Assembly: GCA_900543055.1 (NCBI GenBank)
Contig: UQQI01000025.1
Coordinates: 1 to 22,076 of the forward strand
Reading direction: 5' to 3'
DNA from: an uncultured Mollicutes bacterium
GTDB lineage: Bacteria; Bacillota_I; Bacilli_A; RF39; UBA660
DNA length: 22,076 nt
The number at the start of each line of letters is the position of its first letter. Position 1 is the first letter of the stretch. A program made the position numbers and the translations under genes. The notes beneath the pieces are model-generated. The model was not told where the DNA came from. It saw only the letters and a list, made by a program, of their open reading frames with translations, and ran no database searches. Below are positions 1 through 6,464 of this stretch, in pieces.

Positions 1-87
1 TAAAAAAAGCCATAAAATAAAAAATTCTAAACGCACTTTCCTAATAAATAAAAAAACAATAATCTTTTAAGTTATCTTTAAACATAC

Positions 88-116
88 TTTAAAAAAGAAA
101 AAATAAATGTTAAAAT
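88..116 (+). promoter_or_regulatory. Promoter of the first membrane-protein gene
   Basis: TTTAAA at 88-93, a 17-base spacer, then TAAAAT at 111-116 preceded by TGT (108-110), an extended -10. Transcription should begin near 122-124, so the ribosome binding site ggtgag (123-128) lies almost at the 5' end of the message. Bases 1-87 hold no gene I can support; any upstream gene ends outside the window. Confidence 0.5.
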
Positions 117-131
117 AATAATGGTGAGAAT

Positions 132-767
132 ATGAGTTCCTGGATAAAGAGTATAAAAGAGGTTTTAAAAAAAAATAAGTATGATAAGGAAAATAATATT
201 ACAAGAAGAAATAGTATATTAGATGAAATGAGTTTAGATAACTTTGATGAAGAAGAATACAAAGATTTGATAAAACAACAAGTAATAAAAGAGTCAATAG
301 ATGAATTTAAAACACTAGGTCTAATAAATGGAATATTCCTTGCACTAATATTAATTCCTATTATAATTGCTATTGTAAATAGAGATGTTATAAGTAAACA
401 ACTAGCAACATTCATTGACACTACAAAAAAATATGCAAATGTCGAAACAAATGATGGAAATAATACAAAAGCTACTAATATATCTTGTCAAAATACATTA
501 GAAAATAAATATTCAACAAATATATTAGAAAATAATAAACAGCAAACTCTAGAATATTTCTTTTTTAATGATTTATCTTATAATGTTTTAAAATCTGGAA
601 ATGTCATTGCATCAGGTACTTACTTAATAGAAGGAACAACAATAAAATTAAGTGAAATAACTTCATTTTCAGAAACCCCAAGAGACTTTTACGGAACCAT
701 ATCATCTGATTGTAAAACAATAAGTATAAATAAAAATAATACATCGTATAAACTAGTAATAGAATAA
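132..767 (+). CDS. Unknown single-pass membrane protein
   Basis: I do not recognise a family. The 211-residue product has a charged, Lys/Glu/Asp-rich cytoplasmic head (about 1-60), one hydrophobic segment at about 62-83, and an outer region of about 125 residues. The outer part opens with a polar Asn/Thr-rich linker and ends in a beta-rich stretch (about 125-211) with two cysteines, C119 and C194, that could form a disulfide. The positively charged head and lack of a signal peptide suggest a type II orientation with the C-terminus outside; this is inferred. The start is fixed by ggtgag 3 bases upstream of ATG and a matching promoter. A second membrane-protein gene follows 16 bases later, so the two are probably one operon. 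Confidence 0.75.
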   Translation: MSSWIKSIKEVLKKNKYDKENNITRRNSILDEMSLDNFDEEEYKDLIKQQVIKESIDEFKTLGLINGIFLALILIPIIIAIVNRDVISKQLATFIDTTKKYANVETNDGNNTKATNISCQNTLENKYSTNILENNKQQTLEYFFFNDLSYNVLKSGNVIASGTYLIEGTTIKLSEITSFSETPRDFYGTISSDCKTISINKNNTSYKLVIE

Positions 768-783
768 TAAGGAGTAGAGTAGT

Positions 784-1104
784 ATGTATATAGATTTAAT
801 AGTTTTAGTAGTTTTAATTTTTATAGTAGTAATGTTTTTTAAAAGATTTTCATCATTTGTATTCTTTATGGCAATAGTAGATATTTTCTTAAGAATACTA
901 ACATTTGTAAAAAATAACATTGGTCTTCCAGATGTAGCAGCCTTAATTAATAAATATATACCAGAAAGTATAATCGCAATAATTGATAAGTACACAGCAA
1001 CAATCCCTATATTAAATGGAATACTTAGATGGGCATTTGTAATTATAATGATGATATTCTTATCATACATAGTAAAAATATTTATTAATAAAAAGAAATT
1101 ATAA
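784..1104 (+). CDS. Small unknown membrane protein
   Basis: The 106-residue product has hydrophobic segments at about 3-20, 24-45 and 80-100, and ends in a Lys-rich tail. Residues 47-75 form a less hydrophobic stretch (sequence LPDVAALINKYIPESIIAI) that may be amphipathic. No catalytic motif or known family is visible. AAGGAG at 769-774, nine bases before the ATG, fixes the start. It follows the previous membrane-protein gene by 16 bases and is closed by a weak hairpin terminator, so the two form a short transcription unit just ahead of spoIIGA. A role in the envelope is all that can be inferred. Confidence 0.7.
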   Translation: MYIDLIVLVVLIFIVVMFFKRFSSFVFFMAIVDIFLRILTFVKNNIGLPDVAALINKYIPESIIAIIDKYTATIPILNGILRWAFVIIMMIFLSYIVKIFINKKKL

Positions 1105-1114
1105 AATATTCATA

Positions 1115-1138
1115 AAGCGACAAATTAGTCGTTTTTTT
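1115..1138 (+). terminator. Weak intrinsic terminator after the membrane-protein pair
   Basis: Stem 1115-1121 (aagcgac) pairs with 1128-1134 (gtcgttt) with one G-U pair and a six-base loop, followed by a T run. The CGAC/GTCG arms also resemble inverted Spo0A half-sites, so the hairpin may be a DNA site instead of, or as well as, a terminator. Confidence 0.5.
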
Positions 1139-1143
1139 ATTTA

Positions 1144-1149
1144 TATAAT
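1144..1149 (+). promoter_or_regulatory. -10 element of the spoIIGA-sigE operon
   Basis: TATAAT at 1144-1149 is followed after six bases by ggtga (1156-1160) and then ATG at 1165. No good -35 lies 17 bases upstream; that position (about 1121-1126) falls within CGACAAATTAGTCG, which would suit an activator-dependent promoter. Confidence 0.5.
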
Positions 1150-1164
1150 AATCTTGGTGATAAA

Positions 1165-1893
1165 ATGAAAATCTATATAGAACTAGTATTTATAGTAAAT
1201 TTTTTACTAGATTTCATAATTTTATATGGTACTAAAAAGTTATTAAAGTTAAATAAAAGTAATAAAAGACTACTTCTCGCTAGCATTATTGGATCACTAT
1301 CAACTATAATAATATTTTTAAAAATCACTAATATTATACTCATAATATTAAAAATATTATTAAGTCTCATACTAATAATAGTAAGCTTTGGTAAAAGAAA
1401 TATACTCATAAATACATTTTACTTTTATTTAATAAGTATTATAGTAGGTGGAACAATATATTTATTTGATTTAAACAAAAATCTTTATTTTAACTATTTA
1501 ATTTTAATAATACTAAGTCCAATAATTATATATTTACTTATAAAAGAATTAAATAAACATAGACTAAATATTAATGATAAATATTTAGTAGAAATAACCA
1601 TTTCTAAAAAGAAATATAAATTAGAGGGCTTTATTGATACTGGAAATAGACTATCTTCTCCAATAAAAAAAGAACCAGTAATATTAGTTAATTTAAAGAT
1701 AAATTATAATAAAGTAATATATATTCCATATAAAGCATTAAATACTGAAGGAATTATTCCATGTATAAAGCCAGACAAAATTATGATTAATAACAAGCAA
1801 ATAAAAAACTATCTAGTAGGTCTTGCTACTGACAAATTTACTATAGATAATGTTAACTGCATATTACCAAATAAATTAAAGGAGGATTTATGA
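1165..1893 (+). CDS. spoIIGA: SpoIIGA-type membrane aspartic protease
   Basis: This is the sporulation protease that activates pro-SigE. The N-terminal half (about 1-125) is a run of hydrophobic segments giving about five membrane helices. The C-terminal half is a pepsin-like half-domain with the active-site motif DTGN at 158-161 (D158 catalytic) in the context GFIDTGN, then the family's conserved IPYKAL (187-192) and IKPDKI (201-206) segments. At 242 residues it is shorter than Bacillus subtilis SpoIIGA (about 309), mainly after the active site. ATG is supported by ggtga four bases upstream. It overlaps sigE by four bases (ATGA), the expected operon. In Bacillus this protease works in the forespore-facing septum on signal from SpoIIR, which is not in this window. 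Confidence 0.93.
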   Translation: MKIYIELVFIVNFLLDFIILYGTKKLLKLNKSNKRLLLASIIGSLSTIIIFLKITNIILIILKILLSLILIIVSFGKRNILINTFYFYLISIIVGGTIYLFDLNKNLYFNYLILIILSPIIIYLLIKELNKHRLNINDKYLVEITISKKKYKLEGFIDTGNRLSSPIKKEPVILVNLKINYNKVIYIPYKALNTEGIIPCIKPDKIMINNKQIKNYLVGLATDKFTIDNVNCILPNKLKEDL

Positions 1894-2579
1894 AAAAATT
1901 ATTAAAATTTATTAAAAAATTATTTATTAAAGTAGAATCAGTATTTTATGTAGGAGCAACAGATATTTTAAAAGAACCCTTAACAGGAGAACAAGAAGAG
2001 TATTACATAAAGAAAAAAGAAGAAGGAGATTTAAAAGCAAAAGAAAAACTTATAGAACATAATTTGAGACTAGTTGTCTTTCTTGCTAAGAAATATGAAA
2101 ATACAGGAGTTGATTTAGAAGATTTAGTAAGTATTGGAAACATTGGTCTTATAAAAGGTATTAATACATTCTCAAGTGATAAAAATATAAAACTTGCAAC
2201 TTATTGTTCACGATGTATTGATAATGAAATATTAATGTATCTAAGAAAAAATAAAAAATTAAAATTAGAAGTTAGTATAGATTGTCCACTATCATTAGAT
2301 GGTGATGGTAATGAACTTCATCTTGAAGATATAATAGGAACAGATAAAGATATAGTTCCAAATAATATAGAAGAAAAAAATAATCGTGAAATAATGCTTA
2401 AATGTATAAATAATTTAAAGCAAAGAGACAAAGAAATTATGGTCTTAAGATATGGACTTTTAGGTAGTGATGAATATACGCAAAAAGAAGTTGCTGAAAA
2501 ACTAGGAATTTCTCAGTCATATATATCAAGAATAGAGAAAAAAGTTATAAAAAAATTACAAGCTATGATTAACATATAA
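1890..2579 (+). CDS. sigE: RNA polymerase sigma factor SigE, pro-form (sporulation mother cell)
   Basis: The 229-residue product is a sigma-70 family factor. Region 2 contains RLVVFLAKKYENTG and DLVSIGNIGLIKGI followed by LATYCSRCIDNEILMYLR; region 4 ends with the helix-turn-helix EVAEKLGISQSYISRIEK. The segment SLDGDGNELHLEDIIGTD favours SigE over SigK. The first 19 residues form a Lys-rich amphipathic pro-sequence, and the junction SVF/YVGATD matches the Bacillus cleavage region VY/YIGGSE, so SpoIIGA should cut near Y20. The Bacillus pro-sequence is about 27 residues, so this one is shorter. GGAGG at 1881-1885 serves the ATG inside the end of spoIIGA. sigG, which follows in Bacillus, is absent here. 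Confidence 0.95.
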   Translation: MKKLLKFIKKLFIKVESVFYVGATDILKEPLTGEQEEYYIKKKEEGDLKAKEKLIEHNLRLVVFLAKKYENTGVDLEDLVSIGNIGLIKGINTFSSDKNIKLATYCSRCIDNEILMYLRKNKKLKLEVSIDCPLSLDGDGNELHLEDIIGTDKDIVPNNIEEKNNREIMLKCINNLKQRDKEIMVLRYGLLGSDEYTQKEVAEKLGISQSYISRIEKKVIKKLQAMINI

Positions 2580-2620
2580 AAAATTATTATATAAAATTTT
2601 CATCTAACTTTAAAATAATA

Positions 2621-2629
2621 TGTTATAGT
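2621..2629 (+). promoter_or_regulatory. Extended -10 promoter of tdk
   Basis: TGT at 2621-2623 directly precedes TATAGT at 2624-2629, 25 bases before the tdk ATG. No -35 match is visible 17 bases upstream. No clear terminator separates sigE from tdk. Confidence 0.4.
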
Positions 2630-2654
2630 TTTATTAAAGGTAGGGTGAAGATAA

Positions 2655-3260
2655 ATGGCAAAATTATATTTTAGATATGGAGCAATGAATTGTGGTAAGA
2701 CTGCACTTTTATTACAAGCAGTTCATAATTATGAAGCAAGAGGAATGAAAGTACTTGTCTTAAAGCCAATTGTAGATTCTAAAGGAGGAAAAACAATAGT
2801 TTCAAGAATTGGATTGAAAAGAGAAGTTGATCACTTAATCAAAAATACAGAAGACATGTTTAAATATTTATCAAAGAATATTATTAATATTAGTTGTGTT
2901 TTTATAGATGAAGCACAATTTTTAAAAAGAAAACAAGTAGATGATTTATTAAGAGTAGTAGTAACATATGATATACCAATAATTTGTTATGGACTAAGAA
3001 CCGACTTTAAAACAAACGGTTTTGAAGGAAGTACAAGACTATTAGAACTTGCTCATTCAGTAGAAGAGATGAAAACAATATGTCATTGCGGAAAAAAAGC
3101 AACATTTAATGCTAGATTTATTAATGACAAATTCACAATAGAAGGAGATCAAGTAGCAATAGATGGTAAAAATAAAGTAACTTATGATTCTGTATGTCCA
3201 AGGTGTTACTATAAAATGTTAGATGAGTATAACAAAGAAAAAAGTTTAGCTAAAAACTAA
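2655..3260 (+). CDS. tdk: Thymidine kinase
   Basis: Phosphorylates thymidine to dTMP with ATP in the salvage pathway, in the cytoplasm. The 201 residues show the type II (tetrameric) thymidine kinase layout: P-loop GAMNCGKT at 9-16, Walker B and catalytic glutamate in FIDEAQF (D85, E86), the DIPIICYGLRTDF segment (106-118) with the following lasso region, and a zinc site formed by C143, C145, C181 and C184. The N-terminus MAKLYFRYGAMN is typical, which supports this start; gggtga lies seven bases upstream. It converges on the yigZ-type gene, their stop codons overlapping within one shared hairpin. With deoB and the dNMP-kinase-like gene in this window it suggests reliance on nucleoside salvage. 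Confidence 0.96.
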   Translation: MAKLYFRYGAMNCGKTALLLQAVHNYEARGMKVLVLKPIVDSKGGKTIVSRIGLKREVDHLIKNTEDMFKYLSKNIINISCVFIDEAQFLKRKQVDDLLRVVVTYDIPIICYGLRTDFKTNGFEGSTRLLELAHSVEEMKTICHCGKKATFNARFINDKFTIEGDQVAIDGKNKVTYDSVCPRCYYKMLDEYNKEKSLAKN

Positions 3261-3267
3261 ACTTTTT
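3239..3267. terminator. Bidirectional terminator shared by tdk and the yigZ-type gene
   Basis: An 11-base perfect stem, 3239-3249 with 3257-3267, and a seven-base loop. A tract on the left and T tract on the right make it work on both strands. Both convergent stop codons lie inside the right arm. Confidence 0.85.
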
Positions 3268-3832
3268 CTATATATAATTTTTCTAATATTTCTAAATCAT
3301 AATTATTTAATTTTTCAAGGACTTTATCATTAATAAGAACAGTATAAACAACATTTTCTAAAAATTCTTTATTTAATACTTTAGAATTATTTAATATATA
3401 ATTAATTTGTTTTTCTTGACTATATTGAAAGTTAATTCGTACTTTGTAACCAATCTCTAACTCTATAAATTCAGTACTTTTTAAAGCCTCTGTAACACTT
3501 TTAGTATATGCTCTAACAAGTCCTCCAGCACCTAATTTAATACCTCCAAAATACCTAATAACAACACAACAAATATTATTAAGATTTTCTTTTTTTAAAA
3601 CATTTAAAATAGGTGTACCAGCTGTACCACCAGGCTCTCCATCATCACTAAAGCGTTCAATATTACCACAAATATATCCATAACAATAATGCGTTGCTTT
3701 TGGATATTTTACTTTTAACTCTTCAATACATGTATTAAACTCTTCTATAGACTGAATATTTTTAATAATAGAAATAAATCTAGATTTTTTGATTTCTATT
3801 TCGCTTTCAATTATATTTTTTAAAGTTTGCAT
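3257..3832 (-). CDS. yigZ: YigZ/IMPACT family protein (UPF0029)
   Basis: The 191-residue product belongs to the YigZ/YvyE/IMPACT family, whose eukaryotic member modulates translational stress signalling and whose bacterial role is unsettled. The family signature is visible: RFSDDGEPGGTAGTPILNVL, then VVIRYFGGIKLGAGGLVRAY, then the alternating-strand C-terminal domain. A longer open frame runs upstream to 3904, but I start at the ATG at 3830-3832 because family proteins begin with a short lead (MQTL..) and ggtga sits five bases before it. It is a single-gene unit, convergent with tdk and divergent from the permease gene. Confidence 0.9.
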   Translation of the reverse strand: MQTLKNIIESEIEIKKSRFISIIKNIQSIEEFNTCIEELKVKYPKATHYCYGYICGNIERFSDDGEPGGTAGTPILNVLKKENLNNICCVVIRYFGGIKLGAGGLVRAYTKSVTEALKSTEFIELEIGYKVRINFQYSQEKQINYILNNSKVLNKEFLENVVYTVLINDKVLEKLNNYDLEILEKLYIEKV

Positions 3833-3847
3833 CAAATCACCATAATA

Positions 3848-3853
3848 ATTATA
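3848..3853 (-). promoter_or_regulatory. -10 element of the yigZ-type gene
   Basis: Minus-strand TATAAT at 3853-3848 with start codon at 3832, giving a predicted leader of only about ten bases that begins at the ggtga ribosome binding site. No convincing -35. Confidence 0.4.
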
Positions 3854-3886
3854 CATTAAATTTTTATATAATAAAATAGTTATACG

Positions 3887-3895
3887 TGATATAAT
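3887..3895 (+). promoter_or_regulatory. Extended -10 promoter of the permease gene
   Basis: TGA at 3887-3889 then TATAAT at 3890-3895. The strong ribosome binding site aaggagg (3903-3909) follows seven bases later and the ATG is at 3916. No -35 match. Confidence 0.5.
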
Positions 3896-3915
3896 AATTA
3901 TCAAGGAGGATTTAA

Positions 3916-5097
3916 ATGTTTAGAAATAAAAAGGAAAAAGAAATTGATGTAACCAGTCTTAATCATATATTAAGAACTGGTAAAAAACTAATGAACATTG
4001 GTTATTTCATGGCAATTCTTGCTCTTATAATACTAGGTACTTTCTTAATAAAAGAATGGAAAATACTTGGAATATTAAAAGAATTTATTATTGTCATTTC
4101 GCCCATCTTTATAGGATTCTTAGTTGCCTGGTTATTTGAACCACTTGTAAAAAAATTACAAGCAAAAAAAGTTCCAAGACTACTAGGGTGTATCTTATCT
4201 TATTTACTAATTCTTGGAGTTATATTTCTAATTGCCTACATGTTTATCCCATCACTTGTAACTCAAATAAAAGATTTTGTAGCTGCAGCACCAGAAATAT
4301 TTAAAGAATTAACTAAATTTGTAACTAATATAATTGAAAAATTTGATACAAATCATTTAATAAATATTAAAGATGTAAAAAAAGAAATAACAAGTATAAT
4401 TTCAAATTTTGGTATGGGTCTTGTTTCTAACTTACCAGAATATGCATTATCTATTGGTAAATCAATAATAAATGGAGGACTAAATTTCGTTTTAGGATTA
4501 ATGATAGGATTCTACTTATTATTCGATTTTGATAAAGTAAATGAAAATATTGATAAAATGTTACCAAAAACTTGGAAAGAAAATTTTAGAGAATTAACAA
4601 AAAGAATAAATACATCTCTAAGAAGTTATGTTCAAGGCGTTCTTCTTGTAATGTTCTTAGTATTCTTAACTCAAAGTATAGGTCTAACACTTGCTGGAAT
4701 GGAAGCACCATTATTATTTGCACTTTTCTGTGCGGTAACAGATATTATTCCATATTTTGGACCATATATTGGAGGAATACCTGCCGTAATAGTTGGATTT
4801 ACAATTTCTCCAATAACTGGAATTTGTGTATTAATTTCCATATTAGTAGTTCAGCTACTAGAAAACAATTTCTATCAACCACTAATCATGGGACACACAA
4901 TGCAACTACATCCAGTAACAATAATGTTAGGATTACTAATATTTGAACATTTCTTTGGAATTCTTGGTATGGTAATCGCAACACCAGTAATTGCTTGTAT
5001 TAAAGTTTTACTAATATTTGTAAATGAAAAAACAGGAATTATTGAATCAATTACAGGAGAAGAAATAGCTGATTTAAAAGAATTAGAAGAAAATTAA
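3916..5097 (+). CDS. AI-2E/PerM family membrane permease (YtvI-like)
   Basis: The 393-residue product is a multi-pass membrane protein of the AI-2E transporter superfamily (PF01594 type). Family members export small molecules or ions, and the substrate cannot be told from sequence. Hydrophobic segments fall at about 28-45, 56-76, 90-112, 187-204, 240-262, 264-286, 288-315 and 333-368. A soluble, helical loop lies at about 113-185, as usual for the family. The signature DIIPYFGPYIGGIPA is at 276-290, and NNFYQPLIMG with HP at 332-333 is also typical. The start is fixed by an aaggagg site. The gene stands alone between its own promoter and the T-box leader; no clear terminator follows it. Confidence 0.92.
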   Translation: MFRNKKEKEIDVTSLNHILRTGKKLMNIGYFMAILALIILGTFLIKEWKILGILKEFIIVISPIFIGFLVAWLFEPLVKKLQAKKVPRLLGCILSYLLILGVIFLIAYMFIPSLVTQIKDFVAAAPEIFKELTKFVTNIIEKFDTNHLINIKDVKKEITSIISNFGMGLVSNLPEYALSIGKSIINGGLNFVLGLMIGFYLLFDFDKVNENIDKMLPKTWKENFRELTKRINTSLRSYVQGVLLVMFLVFLTQSIGLTLAGMEAPLLFALFCAVTDIIPYFGPYIGGIPAVIVGFTISPITGICVLISILVVQLLENNFYQPLIMGHTMQLHPVTIMLGLLIFEHFFGILGMVIATPVIACIKVLLIFVNEKTGIIESITGEEIADLKELEEN

Positions 5098-5108
5098 ATA
5101 AAAAAATA

Positions 5109-5136
5109 TTGTATTAATTTTATAATATGTTAAAAT
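5109..5136 (+). promoter_or_regulatory. Promoter of the T-box/alaS operon
   Basis: TTGTAT at 5109-5114, a 16-base spacer, then TAAAAT at 5131-5136 preceded by TGT (5128-5130). Transcription should begin about 5143, leaving a leader of about 220 bases before the first gene. Confidence 0.6.
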
Positions 5137-5172
5137 AATACATGAAAAAAAAGATTATTTATATAAAACATT

Positions 5173-5340
5173 GATTAGAGATGAGTATAATAAGCAATTA
5201 TTTAAAGAGAGTTAACGTTTGGTGTAAGTTAATAATAATCTTATTAGAAGCTACTCTAGGAGTTTTATCGGTAATACCGTTATCTAAATTAAGACCAATA
5301 TAGGATGGTACCGGACATTGTCCTCCTATAGTGGTCTTTT
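5173..5340 (+). ncRNA. Alanine T-box leader (tRNA-Ala-sensing riboswitch)
   Basis: Stem I base TAGAG (5176-5180) pairs with CTCTA (5254-5258), followed by ATGAGTA. AATAAG (5189-5194) pairs with CTTATT (5240-5245). Between these, the 3' side reads AGAA-GCT-A, so the specifier is GCT at 5250-5252, alanine. The distal arm carries AGAGAG and GGTGTAAG, both T-box hallmarks. Stem III is the small hairpin CGGT/ACCG at 5269-5279. The antiterminator is clear: 5299-5305 with 5324-5330, the seven-base bulge TGGTACC (5306-5312), then GGAC/GTCC with a three-base loop. TGGT would pair with ACCA, consistent with an A discriminator as in tRNA-Ala. A longer hairpin, 5291-5305 with 5324-5338 plus TTTT, is terminator-like. 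The operon contains alaS, agreeing with the specifier. Confidence 0.93.
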
Positions 5341-5362
5341 ATTTGTTTAAAAGGAGATTTTT

Positions 5363-5908
5363 ATGAAAATATATGTAATAGGTGGAAAAGCAAAATCAGG
5401 GAAAAATACGTTCGGAGAATATTTAAGAGAAGAATTAAAAGAATATAGTTATAAGCCTTGTGTGATGCATATAACTGAACCATTATACGGATATGCTAGA
5501 AACTACTTTGAATGGAATGGTAATGATAGAGATAAGCCAAGAGAATTTCTTCAAAAAATGGGAATTGAAATAATAAAAGAAAAAATGGGTAAAAAAGACT
5601 TCTTATTAAACAGGTTATATGAAGATATAGAAATATTAAGTAACTTTTTTGATACATTTATAATAACTGATGCTAGATTAGTACATGAATTTGAAAGCAT
5701 AAAAGAACATTTTTCTGACGTAGTAACAATCAAATTAGAAAGAAATAATTACAATGATTATTTAACAGAAGAAGAAAAAAATCACATAACAGAAAGAGAA
5801 ATATCTGAATATAATAACTTTGATTATATTATAGAAAATAGAGGCTTTCAAGATTTAAGAAATAGTGCAGTAGAAGTAGTTAGAAATGAAGAAAATTATG
5901 GAGGTTAA
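5363..5908 (+). CDS. P-loop kinase, deoxynucleoside-monophosphate-kinase-like
   Basis: The 181-residue product opens with a Walker A loop, GGKAKSGKN (7-15), and has the core of a nucleotide kinase: the DKPREFLQKMG segment (57-67), a helical lid region rich in Lys and Arg, and FIITDARLVHEF (about 98-109), a Walker B-like strand ending in Asp. This resembles phage and bacterial dNMP-kinase-like proteins, which phosphorylate deoxynucleoside monophosphates; substrate is inferred. It is the first gene after the Ala T-box, with AAGGAG (5351-5356) six bases before the ATG. It ends two bases before the next kinase gene. Dephospho-CoA kinase is a possible alternative but the fit is poorer. Confidence 0.7.
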   Translation: MKIYVIGGKAKSGKNTFGEYLREELKEYSYKPCVMHITEPLYGYARNYFEWNGNDRDKPREFLQKMGIEIIKEKMGKKDFLLNRLYEDIEILSNFFDTFIITDARLVHEFESIKEHFSDVVTIKLERNNYNDYLTEEEKNHITEREISEYNNFDYIIENRGFQDLRNSAVEVVRNEENYGG

Positions 5909-5909
5909 T

Positions 5910-6461
5910 ATGAATAAATTAGTAGCAATTGTTGGAATGAGTGGTACTGGAAAAAGTGTAGTAACAGACTATTTAGAAGAACAAAATTGGAAAAAATTAT
6001 ATTTTGGTGGAATAACATATAAATTAATGAAAGAAGCTGGAATAGAACGTACAGAAGATGGCAAAAGTGAAAAAGAATTCCGTGAAAAATTAAGAAAAGA
6101 CTATGGTCCAGAGTGCTATGCAAAATTCCTAGAACCAGAAATAAAAGAAGCCTTAAAAGAAGGAAACGTTGTATTAGATGGATTATATTCATGGTATGAA
6201 TATAAGTATCTAATAGATAAATTTGAAGACTTAATATTAATTTGTGTAGTAACAGATAAAAAATTAAGATATCAAAGAGTGGCTGAACGAAAAGAAAGAG
6301 CGTTCGATAAAGAAGCAATTATTTATAGAGATTTATCAGAAATAGAAAACCTAGCCAAAGGTGGGCCAATAGCCTACGCCGACTATTTCATTTTAAATAA
6401 TGGCAATATGGATGATGAAATAAATAGACTTAAAGAAATATTAAAAGAGATAGGAGAATAA
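5910..6461 (+). CDS. P-loop kinase resembling the UPF0200 family
   Basis: The 183-residue product has a Walker A loop GMSGTGKS (9-16), then YFGGITYKLMKEAGI, KLRKDYGPECYAKFLEPEI and VVLDGLYSWYEYKYL, and ends with ADYFILNNGNMDDEINRL. This order matches the UPF0200 P-loop proteins best known from archaea, a group related to dephospho-CoA and nucleotide kinases. The reaction is unknown. A longer frame opens at 5886, but GGAGG at 5900-5904 is correctly placed only for the ATG at 5910. It lies two bases after the first kinase and four bases before alaS, so translation is probably coupled and all three answer to the T-box. Confidence 0.75.
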   Translation: MNKLVAIVGMSGTGKSVVTDYLEEQNWKKLYFGGITYKLMKEAGIERTEDGKSEKEFREKLRKDYGPECYAKFLEPEIKEALKEGNVVLDGLYSWYEYKYLIDKFEDLILICVVTDKKLRYQRVAERKERAFDKEAIIYRDLSEIENLAKGGPIAYADYFILNNGNMDDEINRLKEILKEIGE

Positions 6462-6464
6462 AAT

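Noticed and set aside
110..421. Minus-strand frame over the first gene
   Set aside because: Low-complexity reading of AT-rich coding DNA, without promoter or ribosome site; the plus-strand frame has both.
1890..2579. SigK instead of SigE
   Set aside because: The position behind spoIIGA, the pro-sequence cleavage site and the segment DGDGNELHLEDIIGTD fit SigE.
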